From: Gnetum montanum
Taxonomy: Eukaryota; Streptophyta; Gnetopsida; Gnetales; Gnetaceae
Reading direction: 5' to 3'
Assembly (NCBI GenBank): GCA_015680685.1
Contig: MNCI01027100.1
Span: forward strand, 279,831-343,830
DNA length: 64,000 bases
Shown here: piece after piece, positions 1 to 10,900 of the stretch
Position numbering within the stretch: the stretch's first letter is position 1
Layout: each line of letters opens with the position of its first letter
The notes under the pieces: model-generated
Database searches by the model: none
What the model was told of the DNA's origin: nothing
What the model saw: only the letters and a program-made list of their open reading frames with translations
Program-made: the position numbers and the translations under genes

Positions 1-1733
1 GTCGTCACCATCCCTACCTCAACCTGTTTGAGTTTTTCGTGAAGCTATTGAAAAGCTTCATCTCTTGTTAGTGCAAGGTTGAGGAGCATAAGATTAGCAA
101 GATGGGCTCTTAATTCAAAAACCTCTGCAGCTAAGCATTGGTTTTGTGCTTGAGCCATTTCAAGTTACCATTCTAGAATGATGCATTTTCCCTTTACTTT
201 AATAGCTTTGACTAGGTTACAATGATATTATTCAAAAAAAAGATATCTAGAATCAGTTGCCTAATTTCCACCAATTCGTCCAGCAACTCTTCTTGCAATG
301 CCACACTTAGTCTTTTGCTAATAGTTCCTACAGACGTTTAGACATCTTTAAGTGTAGAAACATATGGTACATGTGCCACAGGTGCATTCAAAGCTTTAGT
401 AATTCTATCAGCAACCACTTTTGTTGTTGTCTCCTACCCTTGGTGTTGCATCACCAATACAGTTACCCCTTCACCCTCCTCCAAGCACACCAAAAAGATA
501 ATGACATTCCTAGAGATTTCTAGGAATTGCTATTATTGCAAGAGAGATACCATCACCTCTCAGGCACTAGGATTCAACCTCATAGGTAACTGTGTTCTTT
601 GGACTAAGAATATTGGCCCACCTCTCTTGATTTAGTTGATTTTTCAAGCCACTTCATTAAGGCAATCCTTTGCAAAATGATACATAGATGGATCCCCACC
701 ACTTATTTGTACTTACTACTCTTGCTCATGCAAGAGTTGTTCTCAAATTTTGCATAAGCACTTAATGGTTGCACAGGCCTCCAACATTGTTTCTTGAGTG
801 GGTGGTGGAGGTGGCAGCTACTTCTCTTCTTTTCACATGGTAGGGATCTTATCCTTTATCATCTCAGACCAAGAGGTGATGGAAGTATTTCCAATTGTAT
901 CATTGGCATAGCAGACTATCCCTACCATTTTATAGAGTTTTCTGATAAGACATGGAAATGACAAGGTTTTCCTTCCATATTCATTCTCCTTGAAGTGCTT
1001 CTCTATCTCTAGATAGATTAGTTGGAAGATTAATTGGGAATTTCTCAATTAGAATGGCACAGGTATGAGTAGAGAAGGCTATCACCTTGCTAGGCCTCAT
1101 AATCAGATTGAGGTGATTGGCTGCTATCTTGAAGTATATATGCTTTGCTAATGTGAGTGCATCAAACTCCTTATGGTCAACCCCATAACACCACTAGGTC
1201 CACTCTCTTTTTGCCTCAAGGTCTGCTTGCATTGAGATTTCTACAAGATGGGTGCTAGAATTAGGTAGACCAAGAGCTTGTGTAATAGCTTTTGCCGAGT
1301 AAGACACCTAAATGTCCTTGATTCTCATAGTGGCTCCTACATTTTTACTATTCTAGAGAGATATGTCTCTCCCATGTACAACTTCCCTCTAGTAGTGATG
1401 ATTAGCCACACAAGAGAGCTTTACAATTATGTCTTGACTTTTGGTGAAGCATGTTTCAAGAATGGGCCAAAGTTCAGTTCTTGGAGAACTGAACATTGGA
1501 CATTGCAATGCTTGATTATATCTAGGTAGGATTTTGTTAATGTGACCTCAAGTCTTGGTATAGGCCCTGGTGTCTCTCCTATTTGGGATTGTTTAATCAT
1601 AGCCTCTTCTTTGGGAATCTGTCAAACAAATTTCACTTTGGGCTCCTTCTAAAGAGGTCCCATTGCATGAGTTTCTACTACCTACTCCTAGGCTTGTTCT
1701 TCCTAGTTGTGAGTGTTTTGGTCTAGGTGCCAT
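1..1733 (-). pseudogene. Element B third ORF (env position), N-terminal part
   Basis: The ORF between integrase and 3' LTR in this family. The likely start is the ATG at 1733, giving MAPRPKHSQLG, and the frame then continues leftwards with stops. The stretch at 833-1048 encodes QLIYLEIEKHFKENEYGRK, which matches the equivalent part of element C at 56361-56636 (QLIYLEIEKRFKKNEHGRK). The layout resembles the domain often annotated as 'putative plant transposon protein', but I cannot confirm this without a profile search. No transmembrane or envelope signature is visible. It is in the same orientation as pol. Confidence 0.6.
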
Positions 1734-3424
1734 CTATAAACACAACATGACCAAGGATTAGCACTAAATGTGTAACTTTGAAACATTGGGAATACCTTAT
1801 CTCTTATGGTAGTTACACTTGGCTAAGTTGTGATCATGCCCTGGTTGATTATTTTAATATTATTTTATTATTAATAAATAATTCTAAATTGATAGTTTAA
1901 TATTATTTTATTCATTAACTCTTTGGAGGAGTTAGAAAAATTTTGAAAAATATTTTGTCAGAAACCTTAAGGTTTGTGGCCCCCAATGTCTAAGAGCATA
2001 CCTTTGGTAGCTACAAGATCGAAGGATGGAATGATTTGGATAAAAAATGTGAAAGTTATGGACTCTCAAAAATTGCAAAAAACTTCCCTCTTGTTTTGAA
2101 GCAAATGACAAAAAATTTATAGAATTTATAGAATTTTTTGGACTATGTCAAGAAGGCCTAGTCGATGAGGCTGAGTTAATGTGGCTATTGACCATCATTG
2201 ACTTTGTCAAAAGTTGAAAAATATAATGAGTTTTTGAATGAAAGTGGAATTAAATAGAAGCCCAAAAAGCCAAGAACATGATGAAATTATTAGAAGATGG
2301 TTTTGATATTCAAAAAATTGAGGAATGAGTAGAGAACAAGATTTGATGAAGAAGAATGCCTTAAGGAGCACACAATTGCATGCATAATGGGGTACATGAA
2401 AGAGTTTGATTATGAAAATGTCTAAGGGTAAGGAACTTAATTGACCAAACCACAAGAGATGCAAGTGGATCCTCCCCATAGTGGCACATGCCTTTTTTCC
2501 CTTACATATCCTCAACTAAGGAGTCCATGGAACCCATAGTTGATTAATGGTTAAGAAAAGTTAAGGACCAAACCTAAAGAATCTACCTAAGAATTTCAAC
2601 ACATCAAACTAAGACATGAAACAAAAACATGAAAATTGGTAGTGAGGTGAGTTATGGAGAGCATGGATGGATGAGATAGAGAATGGAATGGAGGTCCCAA
2701 TCATGGTCACATGAAGTCTCTTGTGAGTTTTGTGGCTAAATGAACTGATAAAGTCCAACCTTAGTTCAGGCCAAAACCAACCACTTTTAGTGACTTTTCA
2801 TCACAAATATAGGACCATTCCTTTTGCTTAAGACACAAGAATGCTTCCATGAATAACCATGATTCCTTATTTGAAAAGAAAATAGAAACAAGAACTGAGA
2901 AAGGGCCTTAGTTAGAGGGGACCTTCAGGCATGGGTGACATGTCTTTCTAGTCCCATAACCAATGCTTGTATTCCATTTATTTTATCTAACGGGTGTGCT
3001 TTAAATTCCCATCATGTTTTGTTTTTTTGGAATTTTTGGATGGGAACCACACTATGCAAATACTTATTCAACTTCCTATTATTTGTCAACATGACATGGT
3101 AAGAAATCCATGAAAACACACATGCACTCAAGTAAGTAGAGAGGTACAAAGAGTATTGAATCCCCTTGAAGCCACACCATTTTCAAACCCTTGAATCTTT
3201 TCCAAGCTTGGAAACTACCAAGGTCATAAGTTTGTTAAAGTTTTATCAATGAAAAAGGAACCTCATATTCTCAAAACAAGGAAAACTATAGAGTTTGTAG
3301 ATGGGTGGACGAAGTGGACACACTACTTGTTTCATGAAAAAGAAACCAATCTTATTAGTCATCAAAATTCAAAAATAGAAACTAGACACTAGCAATCAAA
3401 AACATTAGGTACAAACCACCATTA
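1734..3424 (-). other. Element B non-coding spacer between third ORF and pol
   Basis: No credible coding region. The sequence is collinear with 57257-59040 of element C and, in opposite orientation, partly with 29961-31700 of element A. Shared landmarks include the AAGCATGGGT-type blocks and the purine-rich stretch near 2880-2930. A single TCGATGAGGC motif at about 2160-2172 is a weak version of the repeats that form a candidate promoter at the same place in element C. Small ORFs at 2207-2515 are not conserved and look accidental. Confidence 0.6.
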
Positions 3425-3997
3425 GTAACTAGCTACAACATCACTATGTCTTGTTGGCAATAAAGTAATTTTATTAGAAAATAAGGAAAATTCATAGCAA
3501 AATAAGGGGAAAATATAAAAGAAATTGTAAAATATTCAAGAAAGATAAATGTACTAACAATGTTATAAAACAAAAATTTGCGAAAATAATACAGTGTAAA
3601 ACAAAAAATGTGAAAAACAAAAATATGAAAAACTGAGGAGCCACTATAATGGTTATCATGGATGGCCATCTCCCACACAACTAAGTTGTAAGGAAGAGAT
3701 TTGACAAATTGAGTGTGGTTGTCCATTCGTTGAGGCGTTGCTTCCACTAGCTTACATGGGTTCATGGAAAGGTTTGACTTGTTGTGTGTTGACTAGCTAC
3801 TTTTTGTTTGGGCTCTTAGGTTTATAAATTAACATGGCCCTAGAAGGAAAGGTTTCATAAATGATGTAAGGCCCTTCCCACAATGTCTGGAACTTAGTTC
3901 ATTGAGGTATGTGTGTGGGGTTCTAGTACAGGACCTTATCTCCTAGTTGAAATTTAACTTTCCTAATTCTAAGGTCATGGTGGTTTTTGTTGAATGC
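3425..3997 (-). pseudogene. Element B integrase, C-terminal part (left of insertion A)
   Basis: Minus-strand remnant of the pol C-terminus. It includes a C-terminal block (MNPCKLVEATPQRMDNHTQF) that corresponds to LVNMQQLKPFYEP... in element C and LVNIQQTKPFHES in element A. Target sequence AATGC at 3993-3997 is the left TSD of element A. The reading resumes at 32575. Stops are frequent. Confidence 0.7.
3993..3997. other. Target-site duplication of element A, left copy (right copy 32570-32574)
   Basis: AATGC immediately precedes the TGATGAG LTR end and is repeated exactly after the CTCATCA end at 32569. Joining the two sides restores the integrase-region sequence of element B, which matches 59590-59640 in element C. 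Confidence 0.93.
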
Positions 3998-4828
3998 TGA
4001 TGAGCTGCGATATCGCATATGTGATATCGGGGCCATGATATCGGGTCCTGCCATGAGATATCAGACATTTGATATCAGGACCTATCTTGTTGCCTATAAA
4101 TAAGAGGCAAGTGCACTTGGTTTGGCAGTTAGTTCTTAGTCCCTTACCTAAACTCTTGTAGTTTCTCTCTCTCAGAGTTAGAATTATTTCTGAGTGCCCA
4201 CAGTAGGAGTCATAAAGCAAATGAATGTTTATTCAAGCATTGTGTACCTAAGCACACCTTGTGTCTAGAAATAAAGATGAACTTTGTGATAAACCTTGCA
4301 ACATTCAGAATAGCTTATCTCTCACTCTTAATGTTATTTATAGTTCTTTAATGCTTTCATTAGTTAATTGATGTTTCTTTTATTGATTTGTTAATTTTCA
4401 ACAAGTAAGCACGCTTAGTATGACCACTTCAAGCATACATGGAACACTTGGTAACCTATTAATGATTAGCATTTGGTAATCCCAATAGTGTTACACTAGT
4501 TCAGGATGTGTACGACAAGTGGGAATGAATGCTGGTGTTAAGACTAGCTAGAGCCTAGTTGTTTAGTTAAATTTATTTAGTTATTAAATTCTTTCATTTC
4601 TCCCTTTTTAGCACCAAGACATAAAACATAAAAAGCATAAAAATCATATGCCTCAAGTTTACTTAACCATATAATCGTGCTATACGAGGAAGCTTGGGAA
4701 GACAACGATCGCTAACCCATCCTTGTTCTATGAAGGCACATAAGCACTTAGTCCTTGGAATTCAACCCGATCGTGCATGAATGCTTGTATTCATATGGTT
4801 GGGCATAGGGGTACCTCGCTACTCATCA
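3998..4828 (+). repeat. Element A 5' LTR
   Basis: 831 bp, TG...CA ends, same length as the 3' copy. U3 opens with a cluster of GATATC palindromes (about 4010-4078). A TATA box, TATAAATA, follows at 4095-4102, so transcription probably starts near 4130. The two LTRs differ at many scattered positions, which indicates an old insertion. Confidence 0.93.
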
Positions 4829-4829
4829 T

Positions 4830-4848
4830 TGGTGCCATTGTCAAGGAC
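4830..4848 (+). other. Element A primer binding site
   Basis: TGGTGCCATTGTCAAGGAC begins two bases after the LTR end. It is a deaminated-looking version of the TGGCGCCGTTGCCGGGGA-type site that I recall for Athila elements, thought to pair with a tRNA-Asp 3' end. The tRNA identity is inference. Confidence 0.7.
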
Positions 4849-4973
4849 TTTGTTGTTTGTGCACTAATTAGAACTTAGGAATATTCCCATCGTTGGAATG
4901 AATCCTTAGGATTGGCTATTTTAAAATTATTAGAAAAGAGAAGAGAAAAGTGTCACACACTGAAGAATTAATC

Positions 4974-6292
4974 ATGTCTCCTTCTTCTTATGAGAGTGTC
5001 TCACTACCTAGGTCTAACACTATGAACAATAAAAGGCGTAGTACACATGATGACCCACTAGTGCCCTAACAGTTTCGTGTGGTATATGTTCATCCCGATC
5101 AGTATATACCAAACTTTACCTTTATCCTTTACCAAGATGAACAACTATGTTGGTGTGAAGGTAACATAGTGTTACCTCCTGATCGTTCAGTCCCAAGCAT
5201 GCTTCTTCATTCTCTCACATGAATTGGTATGCAACACTTATAAGCAGAGTACGTTGTGCATGAACACGACTCGAAAGAGTATCAATCCATGAAGGCACAA
5301 TGTCAAAGGGACTTACAATAGGAGAGACATCATAAATCTATGAAGGGGAAGTGGTCGCTGGATGTCCCATATGTCATAGGTAAAAATGAGGGTGGTGAAC
5401 CTGCCTCAGGAGGTTTTCCACACAATGATGTTCCTCCCGTTGACTTTGGTCAAGGGGTTGTGTATCAGAATCTTCACTCAACTATCCATAACTTGGATTC
5501 TGGTATTGATGGACACAAAGGGTCCAAAAAAGAAACACGAACACATGACAAATATGGACATTTTGATCATTACCCTGATTGAGGATATGACCACTAAAGA
5601 GAGGAAAGTAGGCACCATCATGGTGATAATCCTTCTCCCTCTTCACCTCCATCATTTCCATCACCCTCTCCTTCAAGATTGGAATGCTATCGTAGAGGGA
5701 AAGACCTTAAGGATAATGGTAGGTGAAATAAGAATAATAGACAAAACAGTCGATAAGGGGGATGAGGGCATTCTAGAGAAACACCCCACAAAAGGAGGGA
5801 GAGTAGGAAACAACATAGGCACATCATAGGGAATATGATCACGATGAACCCCTACTTGCTACTTGAAGTATGCTAGATATAATTAAGGCTGTTAGAATCC
5901 CAACAAGGCACCAAAAAGATAGCAGGATCAAAAGATTGGACATGAACAATATCCCACGATTTGAAGGGGGATACAACACTAATCCTCAAAATCATTTGTA
6001 AGCATTTCACGATGCATGTGCCCTACAAAACATAGAAAATGAGTGGCAAAAACTCAAGTTGTTTCCAAGGACACTGAGCAAGCAAGCAAAAAGCTGGTAC
6101 TGGTCCTTAGAACCAAAGTCCATTCATCGATGGAGTACCATGTTAAAACTATTTAATGATAAGTATCAAACGTACTCCCGAGTGTCCAACTTGCGAAAGA
6201 AAATCCAAGGATGGAAACAAGGAGGACATGAACCCTTGGATGCTTCCATGGGCCGATATTATACATTATTACATCATTGCCTTGGCCATGGT
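4974..6292 (+). pseudogene. Element A gag, 5' part
   Basis: Capsid-type gag polyprotein. The start at 4974 (MSPSSYESVSLPRSN) is supported by the matching start of element B gag at 44191 (MSSSHKSD) and by the shared FTFILYQDEQL block soon after. The Retrotrans_gag core lies at about 5940-6290 and includes LFPRTLSKQAKSWYWSLEP and the tyrosine/histidine-rich YYTLLHHCLGH. Several in-frame stops and a frame change near 5600-5900 make it non-functional. It is cut at 6292 by element T (target ATGGT) and resumes at 24947. Confidence 0.8.
6288..6292. other. Target-site duplication of element T, left copy (right copy 24942-24946)
   Basis: ATGGT lies directly before the LTR end TGTACCGT at 6293 and again directly after the LTR end GTTTCA at 24941. 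An exact 5-bp duplication at both ends of an 18.6-kb unit proves a single integration event. Confidence 0.95.
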
Positions 6293-7727
6293 TGTACCGT
6301 CTGAAATCATCGATCTCCGGCTGGAATGGAACAGAAACCTGGAGATCTCCGGACACACACAGAAGACCCTACCTTCGCCCGAGGGCTTGCTGGAATTAAC
6401 GAAGGCAGAGTACCTTGAGTGGGCCACACGAGGATCAGGCAAGGATTTCCCCAAACGTACACCGAGGTGCTATACGCTAGGTTATATGTAAATAGTGTAA
6501 CAGATGTAAAACGAAATGTAAACAGTGTAACCGGTGTAAACAGAGCGTAAACGTACAAGGGTGTAAACAGTAAATATGCAACAATTAATGAAGAACTGTA
6601 ACAAATTTTAGGAAGAAAATGTAGCAATATTATTGCAAAAATGAGAGTTACAATGCACCGTTCTAACGTAGTTGTGGCTCTAACACAAGGCGGATGAATA
6701 GCCCCGGTGGATGCAAGGATGTCTGTGTGCTGGTTCAAACTGCAAGCACAGTGTAGAGGTTGTATGTTCAACATGCAGGGGAAGGTCCAGCATACAGGGT
6801 TTCTGCTCTAGTTCTTAGCGTCTCTGTTTTTCTCCCTGGTTTGCTCAAAATTGCCAACCCCCATCTACTGAAAAATTGAGGTTTTTATACAGGTTTAGAC
6901 GTTAGACTCAGGTTGGGTGACACGTGGCGCATTGACCTGGTGTGAAAGAATAAAATTTTACAAGTTTACAACATGTTGCATCTACTGAGCATATACGCTG
7001 AGCGTATACGCTATATCTGGTGGGCGTAGACTTTGGGCATATACTCTAGGCGTATATGCTGGGCATGCAGGACGTATATGTTGGGTGTATACGTTGTATA
7101 TGCTAGCGTATACGTTGGGCGTACTGAATGTACATGCTCAACGTATGGACTTCAAAATACATGATGTCAACACCTGATGATTGCTCTGTTCATGTAAGTT
7201 GATGCTCTGTACCAAGTCTTGCTCTGAAATGCTATTTCCATGCTGTCTTCGGGGGCTGCATGTCGGGCGTATACCTCAGTCGTACACGCTGGGCGTACAT
7301 GTGAGGTCGTACGCTGGGTGTATACGCTATGAATGCAAACTTAGGGCATATACGTTGGGCGTATACACTGTAGATGCAATCTTGGGTGTATACGCTATGC
7401 ATGTTGGGCGTATACGTTGGACGTATACGCTGTGAATGCAAACTTGGGGCGTATACGCTGTAGATGCAACCTTGGGCGTATACGCTGAGTGTATACGCTG
7501 TGAATGTATACTTAGTGAAAACTAAGTACTTTGAGCTTCGAAGTTGCCATATTTGATAGCAGATGTTGTTGTGGTCGTCGGCGGGTCCGAAGGAACTGCT
7601 CCTCATCGAGTTCAACTCTGCTTGAAGTTGTCTATGGGCCCTCAAGCTTCAGTCATGCTAGGGAACGTCATGACTTAGCTTGATTCTTGTTGGAGAAGTA
7701 CTAAGCTCAAAATTTTGTGGTGTTTCA
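6293..7727 (-). repeat. Element T 3' LTR
   Basis: 1,435 bp, pairing with the 1,420-bp copy at 23522-24941. In element sense it starts TGAAACACC and ends CAGTACA/CGGTACA. U3 (about 7510-7000) is packed with GCGTATACGC-type palindromes. A minus-strand TATA box, TATAAAA, lies at 6883-6889, placing R/U5 at about 6855-6293. Open frames across this LTR are repeat translations and not genes. Confidence 0.93.
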
Positions 7728-7730
7728 TTG

Positions 7731-7742
7731 GCCCCTCTTTGT
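7731..7742 (-). other. Element T polypurine tract
   Basis: On the minus strand the sequence just upstream of the 3' LTR reads CAAAGAGGGGCC. A purine run in exactly this place is the expected primer for plus-strand DNA synthesis. Confidence 0.75.
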
Positions 7743-8721
7743 TGACGTTTGGAGAAATCGACCCAAGAAGCGTCAACAAAGAAATACAAAACACCATAAG
7801 CAACTTGGTAGAAATATTATCCGTTGGCACCTGGCTAGACATCATCATACCATGTTCAGTAGTACATAGGATTGGGGAAGTGAAATTTGTAGCTGGATAG
7901 GGAAATGGAGATTTCGAGGATTGGGGAGAAGTCGAGGTTGTGTGCAGATCATGCTTGTCTTCTTGGGATCAAAGCATGATGTGTACGTCCTTTGGCGGTA
8001 CAAGACTCTTACTTAGTGTTCAAGAGAACTTGTTGACAAAACCAAAGCCATGTGATGATGTGTGCATTCTTTGGAGGAACAGGGCCCTTGTTTAATGTTT
8101 AGGGGAAGCCTGTTGGCAGAGAGTCAAAGCCATGCAACGGGATGTCACTTGATTTTTTTAAACCTGAGCGTTTGTTTTCGAGGCAACTGTCGTCCCGTCT
8201 TATGTTTTATGTGAGAAGGGACGACATTTATTTTTGTGTGTTCTTATGCTCATGTTAAAATGCCATATTGTCAGTTGCAACCGCTTAAGAGTGGCGCAAT
8301 ATGCAACGGTATGTTCGATGTTTCGGGCTGTACCGGATGTGTTCGGGATGTAACCAAGTGTAAGGTGTTGAGGGATAGGCGAGATATGAAACGGGGGATG
8401 TACTAGTGAATGGCTTGGTTAGCCTTGCCACGTGGACTGTGAACAACGTCTCACCTTGTTGCTTATGACGAAGTGCATTCTTTGTACAAACACCTCTGAG
8501 TGTCATCCTGGAAACGTAACCCTAAGAGTATAAGAAAACCATGAGTGAGTAAGCAAGCTTAGACTTAAACAGCTACTGATGAAACAAAGGCACCAGATGA
8601 GATTTCAAGCACTGTATATGCATGGCAGCAATGTTGGTAGGATCGGCCGATGGCGAGCGATGCAGGGATTCTAATGAAGTTTGAATGCAACCACAGATTG
8701 AGGAACCAGAGATGAAATTGC
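7743..8721 (-). other. Element T 3' untranslated region
   Basis: Lies between the tandem array at 8722 and the PPT in element sense. A 73-codon open frame at 8285-8506 (minus) has no recognisable motif and no homologue in the window. I see no supported gene here. Position and length fit the variable 3' UTR typical of large Tat elements. Confidence 0.6.
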
Positions 8722-9113
8722 CAGTTTATAGTCTTAGCAGACCATGAAGAGGCAAACTAATTTATAATCTTAGAGGACTTTGGTGAATGTAACTGTGACA
8801 GTTTACTGTCATGCTGGACTGGTGCTAGTTTATTGTCATTGCAGACACTATGTGGTATCAGTTTATCGTCATGATGCCAGGACAAACTGTGGTATCAGTT
8901 TATAGTCGTGATGCCAGGACTCTTCTATGGTATCAGTTTACCGTCATGATTCCAGGACGAACTGTGGTATCAATTTATAGTCGTGATGCCAGGACTCTTC
9001 TGTGGTATCATTTTACCGTCATGATTCCAGGACGAATTGTGGTATCAGTTTATAGTCGTGATACCAGGACTCTTCTATGGTATCAGTTTACCGTCATGAT
9101 TCCAGGACGAGCA
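8722..9113. repeat. Tandem array 1 in element T (37-38 bp units, 3' UTR)
   Basis: Seven or so clear units between 8850 and 9113, each with the core GTTTAYNGTCNTGATNCCAGGAC after GTGGTATCA. Alternate units (ending CAAACT/CGAACT or TCTTCTRT) make a dimeric period near 75 bp. More degenerate units extend left to 8722. The core is related to arrays 2 and 3 in the same element. The long open frame here is a by-product of the repeat. Confidence 0.85.
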
Positions 9114-9198
9114 CATACCTGAGCCTGTACTCAAATGTGGAATGGTTTCAAGAACGAGTGATTGGTCGGATTCGCAAGCTCATTCCCTTCCATATCAG

Positions 9199-10473
9199 CT
9201 AACTTGAATGCTCCGTTGTCGTATGCTTTGGTGACCAAGTAGGGCCCTTCCCAATTGGCTGAGAATTTGTCCAGGTGTTCCCGAATGACCTTAAGTACAA
9301 GGTCTCCTTCTTTGATAGGGCGCTTATGAATGTCGTGTCGATGGCATTGTCGTTATCATTTTTGGTACCATTCAATCTAATCGAGTGCACGTATGCATTC
9401 TTCCTCCACCGAGTCCAGGTCAATGATGCGTAAGTCATTGTTTTGTCCTTCGTTGAGGAGTCCGGAAAGTGTGATCCTTAAGGACGATACCTGTAATTCC
9501 AAGGGTAAAACAACTTCTGAACCATAAACAAGACTATATGGCGTTTTACCTGTTGAAGTCTGATGCATAGTGTGATAAGCCCACAATGCGTATACCAGCT
9601 GTTCGTGCTATCTTTTCTTGCTTTGGGTAAGCATCTTTTTAAGTATTTTTATGATGGTTTTATTTGTGGCTTCTGCTTGCCCATTGCTCTGAGGGTAGTA
9701 AGGGGATGAAAATGAGTTTTTGATCCCTAGGCTTTCACAGAAAGTTTTGGTTTCGGCACTGCTGAATTGTGGCCCGTTATCAGTGATGATGGTCATAGGA
9801 ATGCCAAAACAGGTCACAATGTTTTCAAGAATGAAGTTGCATACGTGTTTAGATGTGTTTTTTCGAAGGGAACAGTTTCTACCCACTTCGTGAAATATTC
9901 TATCACGGTTATGATGAAACTATGCCCTATAGAAGATGAGGGTGTTATTGGTCTGATAAGGTCCAACCCCCACTTTTGAAAGGGCCATGTGATTTGCGTT
10001 GTATGCAACTCATTTGGTGGGACATGGATTAGATTACTATGTCTTTGACAGGTATTGCATGTTTTAGCCTTGGAAAGACATTCATACTCCATGTGTGGCC
10101 AATAATAGCCTAAGTGTCTTATTTTGGTTGCCATTGCTTTAGGTGCTATGTGTCCTCCGCATAGTCTGTCATGTACTTGCTCAATGATGGTCTGGGCATC
10201 AACGCTACTAATGCATGTTAGCATTATGCCTTCATAGAATCGACGACACAATGTGTCCCCTACTAGTGCATATTGCCGAGAACGCTTTTGTACCGCATCT
10301 TTTTGTGCATTCGTTAAGTGTTGCAGTGTTTCACCGCGTAAAAGGTACTCTTTTATGTCATCATACCATTCTATCGCTTGTGTTGTACTAACAGATGCAA
10401 TTGGCAACGCATCGAGCGTATCGGTTATGGGTTTAGCACAACTGATTATGGAGCTTGGCAATGTATGGAACAT
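9199..10473 (-). pseudogene. Element T integrase
   Basis: DDE integrase with an N-terminal HHCC zinc motif (GGH at about 10150, then CNTCQRH near 10050) and a catalytic core. WGLDLIRPI carries the first Asp, IITDNGPQFSS the second and NGQAEATNKTI the Glu, so the triad is intact. The chromodomain-less C-terminus includes TGKTPYSLVYGSEVVLP at about 9500-9560. One frameshift near 9870 and another near 9600-9400 break the frame. The protein would join element cDNA into the host chromosome. It follows the second RNase H directly. Confidence 0.88.
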
Positions 10474-10900
10474 ATCAGGCGATATGTTTAACGCTAGGGT
10501 GGCCAGTGCGTATGCGATGGTATTATCGTTTTTGGAGACATGTTACACGTCCATGTTTTCGAATCGCTTCATCAAGTGTTTAGCTAAGTCATAGTATGGT
10601 TGTAAATGTTGTACTTTGCACGTGTAAATATCTATGACTTGGTTCAAGACCAATTGTGAGTCTCCCCTGACCACAAGCTATGTGATGTCTGAAGCTAGTG
10701 CTACCATGAGACCTCTAAGGAGACCTTCGTACTCTGCTATGTTGTTGGTACAGTGAAAGTTGAAACGATAAGCAAAGGATCAAATCTCCCCGAAGGGATA
10801 GGTGATGACGACGGCAGCACTTCCCCCTCGAGAGGTGGATGCCCCATCAAAGTTCAAAATAGCATCATAGTCATTAGGTACTATGTCTATTGCATTTACA
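10474..10900 (-). CDS. Element T second RNase H (aRNH) domain of pol
   Basis: After the RT-linked RNase H the frame runs into a second RNase H-like domain: NFDGASTSRGGSAAVVI (first Asp), then NNIAEYEGLLRGL (Glu) and VVRGDSQLVLNQV (Asp). This plant/archaeal-type RNase H is known from the Tat lineage, where the original domain may act only as a connection. All the motif acids I can identify are present. It is part of the pol polyprotein. Confidence 0.8.

Noticed and set aside
2207-2515. 102-codon minus-strand open frame in the B spacer
   Set aside because: Not preserved in the collinear spacer of element C. Hydrophobic by base composition.
7181-7645. Long open frames on both strands across the T LTR (and 24383-24858)
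   Set aside because: They are translations of the GCGTATACGC repeats (VYAxRIRP-like patterns), lie in U3 and are not conserved as protein between the two LTRs.
8850-9122. 90-codon open frame
   Set aside because: Produced by tandem array 1. The protein is a direct translation of the 37-38 bp unit.
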